Shown in pieces: positions 26,218 through 35,823 of a stretch of DNA of 64,000 nt. Source of the DNA: Bacteroidota bacterium (lineage in GTDB: Bacteria; Bacteroidota; Bacteroidia; Chitinophagales; Saprospiraceae). Each line of letters starts with the position of its first letter. Positions within the stretch are counted from its first letter, which is position 1. Both the position numbers and the translations under genes were made by a program. Location of the stretch: the NCBI GenBank assembly GCA_030147525.1, contig JASBVF010000053.1, positions 115,100-179,099 of the forward strand, read 5' to 3'. Under the pieces are notes generated by a model. That model was not told where the DNA came from. It searched no databases and saw only the letters and a program-made list of their open reading frames with translations.

Positions 26218-27798
26218 TTACTGAGGTGACAGCGTGAAAGTAACTCTTCTGTTTTGCTTTCTTCCGAGAGCTGTTCTATTGTCAGCTACCGGATTGCTTT
26301 CTCCGTGTCCTTTGTAGGTCATCAGGGATTTACTGATGCCTTTAGTTGCGAGATAATCATAGCAGGCCTTTGCCCGGTTCTCAGAGAGTTGCTGATTAGC
26401 GAAATCATTTCCTACACTGTCAGTGTACCCATCGATCTGGAGCCTGAAGCCCGGGTAACGAGTCAGAATTTCAGCAATTTGATCGAGAATTTGGTAAGAG
26501 GAACGAAGGAGTCTTGCGCTGCCGCTTTCGAATTGAACGTTACGCATGGCAAGATCAAGAACTGCTTTATCTTCCGCTTTGATTTCAGGGCAACCGTCGT
26601 TACTTGCCAAACCTGCAAGAAGCGGACACTTATCGTCTGGATCAGCTACTCCGTCATTATCAGAATCCGGACATCCGTTGAACTGCTTGGAGCCTGGATC
26701 TCTTGGGCATCTGTCATCTTTATCGGAGATACCATCGTTGTCAGTATCCGGGCAACCACGGTGTTCTGCTGTACCTGGTTCGTTCGGGCAGTCGTCCTGT
26801 GCATCAGTGATGCCATCACGGTCAGCATCCGGGCAGCCATTCATGGCAGGGATACCGGGTACGGTAGGGCAATTATCTTCTTTGTCAACAATATTGTCGC
26901 CATCTGTGTCAGGACAACCTGAAAACCTGCGTAGACCAGCCTCGTCCGGACAGTCGTCAACATTATCAGCAACTCCGTCGCCATCTCTGTCAGGGCAACC
27001 ATTCAGGCGAACTTCGCCTGGTTCGTTTGGACAGTTGTCATCTCTGTCAGCAAGGCCGTCGCCGTCTGTATCCGGGCAACCGCCTAAAGCAACAGGACCT
27101 GCCAATGTTGGGCACTTGTCGTCTTCGTCAGCTACACCGTCGTTGTCGGTGTCTTTGTCACCGAAGCGGAAACCAAGGACAACGCCACCCATGAAGTAAA
27201 CATCATTTTGGTCGGGATTTCCTTTTTGCTCGGAAAGACCATCCAGGCCATCAGAGAAGGACAAACGTCCACCCAGCTCTAACCCAAGGTTCACTTTTCT
27301 GCTAAGGTCGAATTTGATACCACCACCAAGTGGCAAAGAAAAGTATGTACTGGAGTAATCCACCGATTCCCCGTTTTGAACTTCAGGGTTTCCGAAAGCT
27401 ACGCCCAAGCCACCAAAGATGTAAGGCGATACAATTTTTTTGAATGAGCCTGTTTCAGAATAACGGCGGTGACCGAAAAACTCATACTCACCCATGACGG
27501 AAAGTTCGACAAGAGAGGATTCGAAACTTGCACCGCGATTTCTGTTACGGTCGTAATTTGCGTCACTTCCTTTTAATTTACCGTAAAGCAAATTGAGACG
27601 TAATCCAAGATTATTATTCAAGTGATTACGGAGTAAAATCCCGAACGCAGGACTTGCCTCATCGAACGTAAACGTAGGTTCGACCATGTCTCCGAGATAA
27701 TTGGAATAACCAAGGAATAACCCTCCTTCCCATTTTTCCTGGGAGATAAGGAGCAGTGGAAAAGACAGTGCAAGAAGAAGTAAATTAAATTTTTTCAT
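26218..27798 (-). CDS. OmpA-family outer-membrane protein with seven TSP3 repeats
   Basis: The 526-residue protein starts at the ATG at 27798 (MKKFNLLLLALSFPLLLIS signal, cleavage before QE). Residues ~22-220 form an N-terminal beta-barrel domain. Seven thrombospondin type 3 calcium-binding repeats follow at ~225-395, each of the form DTDNDGVADEDDKCP (second and later copies: DTDGDGLADRDDNCP, DRDGDGVADNVDDCP and so on). The last ~125 residues are an OmpA-like peptidoglycan-binding domain with IDGYTDSVGNDFANQQLSENRA. The role is presumably tethering the outer membrane to the cell wall. Because of the repeats, long but spurious open frames appear on the other strand. Confidence 0.95.
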   Translation of the reverse strand: MKKFNLLLLALSFPLLLISQEKWEGGLFLGYSNYLGDMVEPTFTFDEASPAFGILLRNHLNNNLGLRLNLLYGKLKGSDANYDRNRNRGASFESSLVELSVMGEYEFFGHRRYSETGSFKKIVSPYIFGGLGVAFGNPEVQNGESVDYSSTYFSLPLGGGIKFDLSRKVNLGLELGGRLSFSDGLDGLSEQKGNPDQNDVYFMGGVVLGFRFGDKDTDNDGVADEDDKCPTLAGPVALGGCPDTDGDGLADRDDNCPNEPGEVRLNGCPDRDGDGVADNVDDCPDEAGLRRFSGCPDTDGDNIVDKEDNCPTVPGIPAMNGCPDADRDGITDAQDDCPNEPGTAEHRGCPDTDNDGISDKDDRCPRDPGSKQFNGCPDSDNDGVADPDDKCPLLAGLASNDGCPEIKAEDKAVLDLAMRNVQFESGSARLLRSSYQILDQIAEILTRYPGFRLQIDGYTDSVGNDFANQQLSENRAKACYDYLATKGISKSLMTYKGHGESNPVADNRTALGRKQNRRVTFTLSPQ

Positions 27799-28212
27799 AA
27801 CACGATTTTTTAGGCAAGACCCTAATGTTACAATTGAATGCAAACTGAAAAGATCAGATTCCATATCAACTGATGAAAATTGATTGAATTATTTGTTAAT
27901 TAAGAGCAACTAAGAAATGTCCAAAGGATTAAAGGCGGCAAATATGAAAAGAAAAATTAATTCGTCAAAAACAAAAAAACTTGATGCAAATTAAAGAATT
28001 TTTTTGTTTAACTGGGACAGCATGCTACATTTTTTTAATGTAAAATCTCGTCTCTGCAACTCTTAAATTCGAATGAATATTAAGTAGCTGAACGATTCCA
28101 GGTTCCCCTTGTTATTTTCATACTTTTGCTTTTCTACTTGGTTTTGTACTTGTAGGTTGCACATTGAGACGAATTTTTTTCACAAAGTATCGCTTAAAGA
28201 GAAACATTTTTT
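27799..28212. other. AT-rich divergent intergenic region, 414 bp
   Basis: It separates ompA (minus) from hscA (plus). Apart from one plus-strand -7 box at 28121 I see no repeat, RNA structure or short gene. Confidence 0.5.
28121..28128 (+). promoter_or_regulatory. Candidate -7 box (TACTTTTG) for hscA
   Basis: TACTTTTG matches TAnnTTTG and lies 85 bp before the hscA ATG. No -33 TTTG is seen at the expected 19-bp distance, so only half of the promoter is supported. Confidence 0.4.
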
Positions 28213-30066
28213 ATGGCCAGATTCGCAATTGATCTTAAAGAGGGAAAAATAGCTGATAATTCTACGGATACCATCATTGGTATTGATCTTGGAACAACTA
28301 ATAGCTTGGTAGCTGTTGTGAGAAACGGGAAACCTGAAGCTGTTAGAGGCGAAGGAAATAAACATACGCTCGTACCCTCCATCATTCATTTTTCTTCTGG
28401 TGGAGATATTGTTGTCGGTGATGCTGCCAAGGATAAACTAATCGAAGACCCCCACAATACGATCTATTCTGTAAAACGCCTCATGGGAAAGTCATTTAAA
28501 GACGTCCAAAACTATGAGCAACATTTTGGTTATCAGGTTATTGATGATGATACAGAGAGCCTTGTGAAAATCAGGGTGGGAAATAAATTTTATACACCCA
28601 TCGAGCTTTCAGCCGAGATTTTAAAATCCCTGAAAAGCAGGGTTGAAAACGAATTGGGAAGTGTAGTTTCCAAGGCTGTGATAACTGTACCGGCCTATTT
28701 CAATGATGCCCAGCGGCAGGCTACCAGAGATGCCGGCAAACTGGCCGGGCTCGATGTGTTGAGAATTGTCAACGAACCTACAGCGGCAAGCCTTGCTTAC
28801 GGACTTGGAAAACAGGATGCACAAACGATTGCAGTGTACGATCTCGGTGGTGGGACATTCGATATTTCAATTCTTCAAATTCAGGACGGAATTTTTGAAG
28901 TGCTTTCAACAAATGGAGATACCTTCCTCGGTGGAGACGACTTTGACCGGTCAATTGTTGAATTTTGGATGAAAAAGAATAACCTCAACCCTGAGAATAT
29001 TTCTCAAAACAAACATCTGTCTCAGCAACTTCGCCTCAAAGCTGAAGAAGCAAAAAAATCGCTTACTTCTGCCGATCATTTCACGGAAAAGGTTGATGAA
29101 ATCGATTGCTCAATTTCCCGCTCAGCGTTTGAATCACTCATTACCCCGTTTGTCAATAAAACAGTAGACTCCTGCCGCCAGGCTTTGAAAGATGCCAAGC
29201 TGAAAGTGTCTGATATTCAACACGTTATCATGGTCGGAGGCTCAACGAGGGTTCCTTTGGTCAAAAATACAGTTGGTCAGTTTTTCGGGCGTGAAGTGTA
29301 TGATAAACTTGATCCGGACGAGGTCGTTGCGCTTGGCGCAGCCATTCAGGCTGATGTCCTAGCCGGGAATCAAAAAGATGTACTTCTTCTCGATATTACA
29401 CCGCTTTCACTTGGGATAGAAACCATGGGAGGGTTGATGGACACGATTGTTCCCAGAAATACAAAAGTACCCGTCCGAGCCGGGCGCCAATACACGACCT
29501 CTGTTGACGGACAAAGAAACCTGAAAATTGCCGTCTTTCAGGGAGAGAGAGATTTGGTTGAACACAACAGAAAGCTCGGCGAATTCATCCTCCGGGGAAT
29601 ACCGCCCATGCCTGCCGGGCTTCCAAAAATCGAGGTGCATTTCATCATCAATGCAGACGGTATTTTGAAAGTAAAAGCAAAAGAACTTCGGTCCGAAATG
29701 GAGCAGGCTATCGAAATCAGGCCCACTTACGGAATTTCAGAAGAAGAAATGGGTAAAATGTTGATGGAGTCCATCCAGCATGCCTCCGAGGACATGCAGG
29801 TTCGTGCTTTATTAGAAGCACGAAATGAGGCAAAACATATCTTGCTTTCTGCTCAAAAATTTCTTCAGCAGAACGATGAAATTCTCTCTGAAGCTGAAAA
29901 AGCCACCACTTTGTCGTTGGCTAAAAGCCTTCAGTCAGCCATGGAAGGAGAAGATAAAGATTTGATAAACAAGGCCATTCAGGATATCAACGAATTTACC
30001 GCACCACTTGCCCATCGCTCGCTTGACAAGGCCATTTCCGAGGCAATGAAAGGAAAAAAGGTTTGA
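28213..30066 (+). CDS. hscA: Hsp70 chaperone of the HscA type
   Basis: The 617-residue Hsp70 protein is close to the 616 residues of Escherichia coli HscA. Its N-terminal leader precedes [20 protein letters not shown], as in HscA and unlike DnaK, which starts at the motif. Other landmarks are [64 protein letters not shown], and the substrate-binding domain from [17 protein letters not shown]. The long acidic DnaK C-terminal tail is missing, again as in HscA. HscA works with HscB on IscU during iron-sulfur cluster assembly. No isc or hscB gene is adjacent, so the assignment rests on sequence alone. Confidence 0.8.
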   Translation: MARFAIDLKEGKIADNSTDTIIGIDLGTTNSLVAVVRNGKPEAVRGEGNKHTLVPSIIHFSSGGDIVVGDAAKDKLIEDPHNTIYSVKRLMGKSFKDVQNYEQHFGYQVIDDDTESLVKIRVGNKFYTPIELSAEILKSLKSRVENELGSVVSKAVITVPAYFNDAQRQATRDAGKLAGLDVLRIVNEPTAASLAYGLGKQDAQTIAVYDLGGGTFDISILQIQDGIFEVLSTNGDTFLGGDDFDRSIVEFWMKKNNLNPENISQNKHLSQQLRLKAEEAKKSLTSADHFTEKVDEIDCSISRSAFESLITPFVNKTVDSCRQALKDAKLKVSDIQHVIMVGGSTRVPLVKNTVGQFFGREVYDKLDPDEVVALGAAIQADVLAGNQKDVLLLDITPLSLGIETMGGLMDTIVPRNTKVPVRAGRQYTTSVDGQRNLKIAVFQGERDLVEHNRKLGEFILRGIPPMPAGLPKIEVHFIINADGILKVKAKELRSEMEQAIEIRPTYGISEEEMGKMLMESIQHASEDMQVRALLEARNEAKHILLSAQKFLQQNDEILSEAEKATTLSLAKSLQSAMEGEDKDLINKAIQDINEFTAPLAHRSLDKAISEAMKGKKV

Positions 30067-30183
30067 GAACAGTTCAGTTTGGGCATTGACTGCTTGAAAT
30101 TTGAACTTTCAAACCACTTCATTAATCTTTCCTTTTTTTGAAATGTTAAGGTTGGCATCTTCAATAAAAGGTTATTCCATTTT

Positions 30184-31773
30184 ATGACAATTCACAAGTT
30201 ACCTTACGAATCAATACCGCTGCTTGCCGGAAGGGATGTGGCCTACATCAATGAAGTTCCCGCACTGAGACCATTTTATAAATATCCGGTAGAAATAGAA
30301 GCTTTCCGCCAGGTAGTAGCTGATAAAAAAAAGGATAAAACCGACCGCAAGACCTTGGTTGAGGTGCTGAAAAAACAGCACAGGTTACTTCCAACCACAT
30401 CCGCACTTCAGGAGAATATTGAAAAACTGGCGTCGGAAAATACCTTTACCATTGTTACTGCACATCAGCCCTCGCTTTTTACCGGGCCGCTGTATTATAT
30501 TTTTAAAATAGTATCGGCGATCAATCTGGCGAAACAGCTAAACGAATTTTATCCTGAAAATCACTTCGTACCTATTTTTATCAGCAGCGGTGAAGATCAT
30601 GACTTTGCAGAGATCAACCACCTGCATCTTTTTAATAAAACTCTGACTTGGGAAAGCGGAGAATCAGGCCCAACCGGCTTAATGAAGACAGCCAGTCTGC
30701 AACCGGTACTTGCCGAGCTGAAAGATATTTTAGGAGAATCGGAATATGCCCGGCGCATCTATGAAATAATTGAGCGTACGCACACACAAAACGAGCGTTA
30801 CGCAGATGCAGCCTTCGCTTTGGCGCACGAACTTTTCATGGAGGACGGCCTGGTAGTTTTGAACACCAATGATGCACAGCTCAAAAAGCTTTTCATTCCG
30901 ATTATCAAAGAAGAAATTTTTAACCAGCCTTCGCATGAGCTTGTAAATCAGGCGATTGAAGAGTTGGAAGCTGCGGGTTTTCCTTCGCAGGCTACTCCCA
31001 GAGATATCAACTTTTTTTACCTGGCCGAGCAATTACGGGAACGCATCGTGGAAGAAGACGGCGTTTTCAAAGTGCTGAACACTGCGCTGACTTTCACAAA
31101 AGAAGAAATGGGGGCGGAGATCGAAAGTCATCCGGAACGCTTCAGTCCGAATGTTATCATGCGGCCGATTTATCAGGAGCTGATTTTACCTAACCTGGCC
31201 TACATCGGGGGTGGGGGAGAGCTGGCCTATTGGCTGGAGCGAAAGGCTCAATTTACTCATTTTAACTTGAACTTCCCGATGCTGATTCGCAGAAATTCGG
31301 CCATGTGGATCGATAGCGGAAGCTCAAAGCGAATGGAAAAACTAGGGCTGAGTGTCGATGAAATTTGGGAAGGCACGGAGGACCTGATCAAGATTTACCT
31401 GCGAAAAAACGCAGAAGAAGAATTTCATTTAACGGAAGAAAAAGGTGCTTTCGAACCAATTTTCAAAAAAATAGCGGAAAAAACAGAAGCTGTTGATCCC
31501 ACACTCGTAAAAACAGTTTGGGCCGAACATGCTAAACTGCTGAAAAGTCTGGAACAACTGGAAACCCGCCTTGTCAGGGCCGAAAAACAAAAACACGACA
31601 CCGCACTTCAGCAAATCCGCTCTTTGAAAGAAAAGCTGTTTCCCGGAAATGGCTTGCAGGAGCGCTACGATAATTTCCTCGCTTTTTACCTGCGGCAGGG
31701 TGATGCGTTTTTCAGCCTGCTGAAAGAAAATTTTGATCCGTTGGAAAAGAAATTTGTGGTATTCGAGAGCTGA
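30184..31773 (+). CDS. bshC: Putative cysteine ligase of bacillithiol synthesis
   Basis: The 529-residue protein has the BshC hallmarks VTAHQPSLFTGPLYYIFKIV and FISSGEDHDFAEINHLHLFN (the GEDHD motif) with PIYQELILPNLAYIGGGGELAYW. A coiled-coil insertion occupies ~430-500 (LVKTVWAEHAKLLKSLEQLE onward). BshC adds cysteine to glucosaminyl-malate to make bacillithiol, the main low-molecular-weight thiol in many Bacteroidota and Firmicutes. bshA and bshB are not in this window. It lies 117 bp after hscA in the same direction, and both relate loosely to thiol and iron-sulfur chemistry. Confidence 0.93.
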   Translation: MTIHKLPYESIPLLAGRDVAYINEVPALRPFYKYPVEIEAFRQVVADKKKDKTDRKTLVEVLKKQHRLLPTTSALQENIEKLASENTFTIVTAHQPSLFTGPLYYIFKIVSAINLAKQLNEFYPENHFVPIFISSGEDHDFAEINHLHLFNKTLTWESGESGPTGLMKTASLQPVLAELKDILGESEYARRIYEIIERTHTQNERYADAAFALAHELFMEDGLVVLNTNDAQLKKLFIPIIKEEIFNQPSHELVNQAIEELEAAGFPSQATPRDINFFYLAEQLRERIVEEDGVFKVLNTALTFTKEEMGAEIESHPERFSPNVIMRPIYQELILPNLAYIGGGGELAYWLERKAQFTHFNLNFPMLIRRNSAMWIDSGSSKRMEKLGLSVDEIWEGTEDLIKIYLRKNAEEEFHLTEEKGAFEPIFKKIAEKTEAVDPTLVKTVWAEHAKLLKSLEQLETRLVRAEKQKHDTALQQIRSLKEKLFPGNGLQERYDNFLAFYLRQGDAFFSLLKENFDPLEKKFVVFES

Positions 31774-31787
31774 CCGGAGACAATCGT

Positions 31788-31825
31788 GCCCGGCCTATTG
31801 CATTTCGCCGGGCGGCGTTGTTTTT
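31788..31825 (+). terminator. Possible terminator of bshC, overlapping the end of the convergent gene
   Basis: GCCCGGC (31788-31794) pairs with GCCGGGC (31807-31813) over a 12-nt loop, followed by GGCGTTGTTTTTT. It overlaps the 3' end of the convergent coiled-coil gene. Confidence 0.4.
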
Positions 31826-32286
31826 TCACGATCGTGCAGGTACCCCTTTTTGAATGCTTTCACGAGTTTCTTCGCTTTCTCACGTTTGTCTTCTGTCGCC
31901 GGCCTGTCCCGGAAGACGAGCACGGGTACTTCCCGGATGACTTCAATTTCCCGTACAATTTCGTTATCGTGACGCTGTAGTTCCTGGCAGGACTGCTTGA
32001 GCTGTGCGTTTTCGACTTTGAGTTCTTTCACCTGCTCACTGGAGGCCAAAAACTGGTTTTCTACATCTTCCAATAATTTCTGCAGGTTGTTGACGCTCAA
32101 ACTTTGAGATTCATACTCGGCTTTCAGGCGATTGAAAGCCTCCTCCTGCTCCTTGCTTTCATGCGCCAGCTTTTCAATATTTTCTTTTTTTTCTTTCATT
32201 TTCAAAAGCTGGATCGTCCAGGCTGAAAGAAAACCCAATGCAGCAGCACCCGTTAAAGCCGTGAATATGTAAATCGTGTAATCCAT
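31795..32286 (-). CDS. Membrane-anchored coiled-coil protein, unknown family
   Basis: The 163-residue protein has one N-terminal transmembrane helix (IYIFTALTGAAALGFLSAW, ~5-23). A long charged coiled coil of ~30-115 (heptad-rich EKKENIEKLAHESKEQEEAF, NNLQKLLEDVENQFLASSEQ) follows, and then a basic tail (DKREKAKKLVKAFKKGYLHD). It likely sits in the inner membrane with the coil in the cytoplasm or periplasm. The next gene upstream is a tandem OmpA-domain protein, 64 bp away in the same direction, so the two may form an envelope pair. I recognise no named family. Confidence 0.7.
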   Translation of the reverse strand: MDYTIYIFTALTGAAALGFLSAWTIQLLKMKEKKENIEKLAHESKEQEEAFNRLKAEYESQSLSVNNLQKLLEDVENQFLASSEQVKELKVENAQLKQSCQELQRHDNEIVREIEVIREVPVLVFRDRPATEDKREKAKKLVKAFKKGYLHDREKTTPPGEMQ

Positions 32287-32350
32287 GGATTTGCGTTAAT
32301 GCGTTAAAAAGATTTTTGGAATGATTGATTTTCAGTTTTTACCCCAGATG

Positions 32351-33178
32351 CTATTCAAGTGAAAGTGTAACTACTCTCTCCTTGTCATTTTTGGCCGTTC
32401 CCGGCCTTGCTTTCGCTGTAATTTGTTTTCGCCTTACACCGTTGTCAACCAGATAGCGCCTTACGGCTTTTGCTCTCATTTCAGCCAGTTTTAGTGCGGT
32501 GCCTTCTTCCTCATCCTGCTCGGAATATCCGGTAATCACGACTTTCTTTGAAGGTTCGGACCGCAGATAGTTCCGCAGGCTGTCCAAATACGGGAGATTC
32601 TTTTTTTTCAATCCGTACTCGTTTATATCATAAAAAAAAACATGCCGAAATGCGCTGTTTTCCGAAACGGGAGGCTCGGCCGGAGTAGTGGCGGCAGTTT
32701 TTTCAGCAAAAAGGAAATAAACACCGCCAATCAGTTTGCCATGCGACTGGAAAAAATTGTTGGCTGCCAGTGATTTCGTCAGAATATTTTCCTTTGGCGC
32801 ACCTTTTTCCACAAGAATGCTTTTCAATGCTTCGGCACGGGCCAATCCCAGATTTTGGAATTCCGAAAGATTTTGCTCTTCCCGATTGTAAGTGCCGGTT
32901 AAGGTAAGTGTAACACGTTGATTTTTAGCAAGATATATTGCAAGTGATTGAAAGACGGGCTGGTTGCTTTCGGGGATTAAGGGAAAAGATTCGGATGGGT
33001 TGAAGCAGAATACTTCGGCTGAAGTAACGCTGAATTCGTTGTGAGCAATAGAAAAAGAGGAGTCCGGTTCGACAGTTGGCTCCCTTCGTTGATCTAATTC
33101 TCCCGAAAACCAATAAGTCCAACCTGCAATCCACAAGATACAGGCCACCCCCGGGAAGGATGGATTAAGTTTACTCAT
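32351..33178 (-). CDS. Membrane-anchored protein with two OmpA-like domains
   Basis: The 275-residue protein has an N-terminal hydrophobic anchor (VACILWIAGWTYWFSG, ~10-25) and no cleavage site. Residues ~78-155 (FQSLAIYLAKNQRVTLTLTG, LGLARAEALKSILVEKGAPK) form a first OmpA-like unit. Residues ~195-275 (LPYLDSLRNYLRSEPSKKVV, LAEMRAKAVRRYLVDNGVRR) form a second, better-conserved unit. Two such domains in tandem on an inner-membrane anchor suggest peptidoglycan contact from the cytoplasmic-membrane side. It is likely co-transcribed with the coiled-coil gene at 31795-32286. The exact role is unknown. Confidence 0.75.
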   Translation of the reverse strand: MSKLNPSFPGVACILWIAGWTYWFSGELDQRREPTVEPDSSFSIAHNEFSVTSAEVFCFNPSESFPLIPESNQPVFQSLAIYLAKNQRVTLTLTGTYNREEQNLSEFQNLGLARAEALKSILVEKGAPKENILTKSLAANNFFQSHGKLIGGVYFLFAEKTAATTPAEPPVSENSAFRHVFFYDINEYGLKKKNLPYLDSLRNYLRSEPSKKVVITGYSEQDEEEGTALKLAEMRAKAVRRYLVDNGVRRKQITAKARPGTAKNDKERVVTLSLE

Positions 33179-33269
33179 AGTTAAGGTCTAAAGTGTTTCT
33201 GAATGACCTCGTAAAGATAATTTTTAACCGTTAACTTTCAAATGTAACGGCAACGGCAGATGAAGAGGG

Positions 33270-33303
33270 TGAGGTCAACCGCACGGGGATGGCGTTGACC
33301 TCA
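33270..33303 (-). terminator. Hairpin downstream of pruA
   Basis: TGAGGTCAAC (33270-33279) pairs perfectly with GTTGACCTCA (33294-33303) over a 14-nt loop. It lies 18 bp past the pruA stop on the minus strand. No U-run follows, so it may be a weak terminator or an mRNA-stabilising stem. Confidence 0.45.
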
Positions 33304-33320
33304 TCTCTCACCTTTCACGT

Positions 33321-34952
33321 TTACTTCTCCTCTAAAAACGGATAGCGATAATCCGTTGGTGTCAGGAAGTTTTCCTTAATTGTTCTTGGTGAAACCCAGC
33401 GAAGCAGGTTCCAGACGGAGCCAGCCTTGTCGTTGGTGCCGGATGCACGAGCGCCGCCGAAAGGCTGCTGCCCCACTACCGCACCGGTGGGTTTGTCGTT
33501 GATGTAAAAGTTACCGGCGGAATGCCGCAGTTTTTCATCTGCCAGCTGTACGGCGCTCCGGTCTTTCGCAAACACTGCACCCGTCAATGCGTAAGGTGAA
33601 GTAGAATCGACCAACTCGAGCGCTTGCTCGTAATTTTCATCTTCGTAAACAAAAATAGTGAGCACAGGCCCGAATAATTCTTCGCACATGGTCGTGTAGT
33701 TCGGGTCCGTGGTGACCATGACGGTCGGCTCGATGAAGTATCCTTCACTTTTATCGTAATTGCCGCCGGCAATGATTTTCACTTTATCATCTTTTTTTGC
33801 TGCCGCAATGTAGCTCGTGATTTTATCAAAAGCCTTCTCGTCGATGACGGCGTTGATGAAGTTGGTGAAGTCTTCCGGAGAGCCCATTTTCATACTCTTC
33901 AGGTCAGCCAGCAGGTATTTTTCAACATCACCCCAAAGTGATTTTGGAATGTATGCACGTGATGCAGCAGAGCATTTTTGACCCTGAAACTCAAATGCGC
34001 CACGACTCAGGGCTGTTGCCACCTGCTTCGCATTGGCCGAGGAGTGAGCAATCACGAAGTCTTTGCCTCCCGTTTCGCCAACGATGCGCGGATAGGATTT
34101 GTATTTTGAAATATTCTCCCCGATGGTTTTCCAGAGGTGCTGGAATACACCGGTGCTGCCTGTAAAATGTAAGCCCGTAAATTCAGGGTGTGAAAATATC
34201 ACATCGCCGGCCGTTGGTCCATCTACAAAAACGAGGTTGATGACGCCGTCGGGCAGGCCTGCTTCTTCCAGAATTTCCATGATGATGGCAGCTGAGTAGA
34301 TCTGCGTTTCAGCAGGTTTCCAGACGACAGTGTTGCCCATGAGGGCAGGTGCGCCGGGTAGGTTTCCGGCAATGGAAGTAAAGTTGAAGGGCGTGAGCGC
34401 AAAGATGAATCCTTCCAGTGCCCGGTATTCCAGGCGATTCCACACGCCTGCTGCACTTTCCGGCTGCTGGCTGTAGATATCGATCATGAACTGCACATTG
34501 AAGCGCCAGAAATCGCACAACTCAGCCACGGCGTCGATCTCAGCCTGAAAAGCATTTTTAGACTGACCAAGCATGGTTGCAGCGTTCATCCGTGCACGGT
34601 AAGGCCCGCTGAGAAGTTCGGCAGCTTTCAGGAAAATACTGGCCCGGTCTTGCCAGGGCATATTTTCCCATGCGGGTTTTGCGGCAAGTGCTGCATCAAT
34701 TGCCTGGGTGACCAGCTTCTTGTCAGCCTTGCCATGATAACCCAATGTGTGTTTGATTTCATGTGGAGGGCGGATAATATGCTTGCCTTCGCCCATGATT
34801 TTTTTACCGCCGATAGTCATCGGTATTTCGACGGTCTTGGATTTCATTTCTTTCATTGCAGCTTTCAGCGCTGCTTTTTCCGGTGAGCCCGGAGCGTAGG
34901 AAAGTACCGGTTCGTTCACAGCGACGGGTACCTCAAAAAATGCGTTTGCCAT
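33321..34952 (-). CDS. pruA: L-glutamate gamma-semialdehyde (1-pyrroline-5-carboxylate) dehydrogenase
   Basis: The 543-residue enzyme starts at the ATG at 34952 (MANAFFEVPVAVNEPVLSYA). It matches the long P5C dehydrogenase branch of the aldehyde dehydrogenase family: KPAWENMPWQDRASIFLKAA, FTSIAGNLPGAPALMGNTVV, and LHFTGSTGVFQHLWK. The general base Glu is in VGETGGKDFV, the catalytic Cys in EFQGQKCSAASRAY, and the NAD site and C-terminal FGGARASGTNDKAGS are present. It oxidises glutamate semialdehyde to glutamate in proline degradation. The proline dehydrogenase gene is not adjacent. A TACATTTG box lies about 50 bp upstream. Confidence 0.97.
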   Translation of the reverse strand: MANAFFEVPVAVNEPVLSYAPGSPEKAALKAAMKEMKSKTVEIPMTIGGKKIMGEGKHIIRPPHEIKHTLGYHGKADKKLVTQAIDAALAAKPAWENMPWQDRASIFLKAAELLSGPYRARMNAATMLGQSKNAFQAEIDAVAELCDFWRFNVQFMIDIYSQQPESAAGVWNRLEYRALEGFIFALTPFNFTSIAGNLPGAPALMGNTVVWKPAETQIYSAAIIMEILEEAGLPDGVINLVFVDGPTAGDVIFSHPEFTGLHFTGSTGVFQHLWKTIGENISKYKSYPRIVGETGGKDFVIAHSSANAKQVATALSRGAFEFQGQKCSAASRAYIPKSLWGDVEKYLLADLKSMKMGSPEDFTNFINAVIDEKAFDKITSYIAAAKKDDKVKIIAGGNYDKSEGYFIEPTVMVTTDPNYTTMCEELFGPVLTIFVYEDENYEQALELVDSTSPYALTGAVFAKDRSAVQLADEKLRHSAGNFYINDKPTGAVVGQQPFGGARASGTNDKAGSVWNLLRWVSPRTIKENFLTPTDYRYPFLEEK

Positions 34953-35003
34953 GTTGTTATTTAATTTCAATGATGGTTAGGAATGTCGGTTATTCAAGCG
35001 GCG

Positions 35004-35011
35004 CAAATGTA
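35004..35011 (-). promoter_or_regulatory. Candidate -7 box (TACATTTG) for pruA
   Basis: CAAATGTA on the plus strand reads TACATTTG on the minus strand, about 50 bp before the pruA ATG. A -33 element is not clear. Confidence 0.4.
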
Positions 35012-35062
35012 GGAAAAATGAGCCCAGCGGACAGGGGCAAATGTCACGGAATCTGACGATTT

Positions 35063-35746
35063 TCAGATAAATTTTTTCAACTCTTCCAATTTTTCGATCT
35101 GGTAGGTGGGTTGATATGCCGTCAGGTTGGCTGATTTTTTTGGATTAAACCAGCAGGTGTCCACGCCGTAGTTATTGCCGCCCTGAATGTCGGATTGCAG
35201 GCTGTCGCCAACGACGAGAACTTCCGCTTTGTCCGGTTGTCCCATTTCGCCGAAGGCGTGCTCAAAAAATCCCGAATGTGGTTTGGCCACGCCGATTTCG
35301 TCGGAAACTACGATCACTTCGAAATACGACTCCATGCTTGCCTGGGCAATGCGGGGGCGTTGTACCTCTTTCAACCCGTTGGTAATCAGTCCGAGGCGGA
35401 TTTTTTTTTCCAACAGCTCGCTCACCAGCCCTTCGGCGCCCGGCACCAGGAATTTGGTGAGGGAAAGTTCATGCAGAAAGTGCCCGTTCATTTCCATCGG
35501 GTCACGGTACTCTCCAGCAGCATCGAGAAAACGCTCAAAACGGATGCGGCGTAGTTCCATGGCCGTGATTTCCTGCCGCTCGAAGGCTGCCCAGGTTTCT
35601 TTGTTGAAATATTCGTAGAGTTCCCAGTAGTCGTTCCGACCATTGATTTTGAAAAAATCCAGGGTCTGTTGGAAGGCATGACGGGCAGAGCGGCTGAAGT
35701 CGAAAAGGGTGTCGTCGGCGTCGAAGAGAATCCAGGGATAGCGCAT
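35063..35746 (-). CDS. yjjG: YjjG-family noncanonical pyrimidine nucleotidase (HAD superfamily)
   Basis: The 227-residue HAD hydrolase has motif I ILFDADDTLFDF (residues 6-17), motif II LGLITNGLKEVQRPRIAQAS, and motif III/IV GVAKPHSGFFEHAF with VLVVGDSLQSDIQGGNNYG. The FDFSRSARHAFQQTLDFF opening and overall length match the YjjG subgroup. YjjG dephosphorylates noncanonical pyrimidine nucleoside monophosphates and protects DNA from their incorporation. It is one of several pyrimidine-related genes in the window. It is transcribed toward pruA with 110 bp between. Confidence 0.9.
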   Translation of the reverse strand: MRYPWILFDADDTLFDFSRSARHAFQQTLDFFKINGRNDYWELYEYFNKETWAAFERQEITAMELRRIRFERFLDAAGEYRDPMEMNGHFLHELSLTKFLVPGAEGLVSELLEKKIRLGLITNGLKEVQRPRIAQASMESYFEVIVVSDEIGVAKPHSGFFEHAFGEMGQPDKAEVLVVGDSLQSDIQGGNNYGVDTCWFNPKKSANLTAYQPTYQIEKLEELKKFI

Positions 35747-35823
35747 GGAAGGCGGGTGTTGAAAGTTTAAAAGTTGAAAGGTTTAAGTGTGGTGCGTCAT
35801 CTTAAGTTTCCCCCAAAACCGTT

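Noticed and set aside
26254..27199. Long plus-strand open frames opposite the TSP3-OmpA gene
   Set aside because: They mirror the calcium-repeat coding sequence and show repetitive composition without any recognisable protein family.
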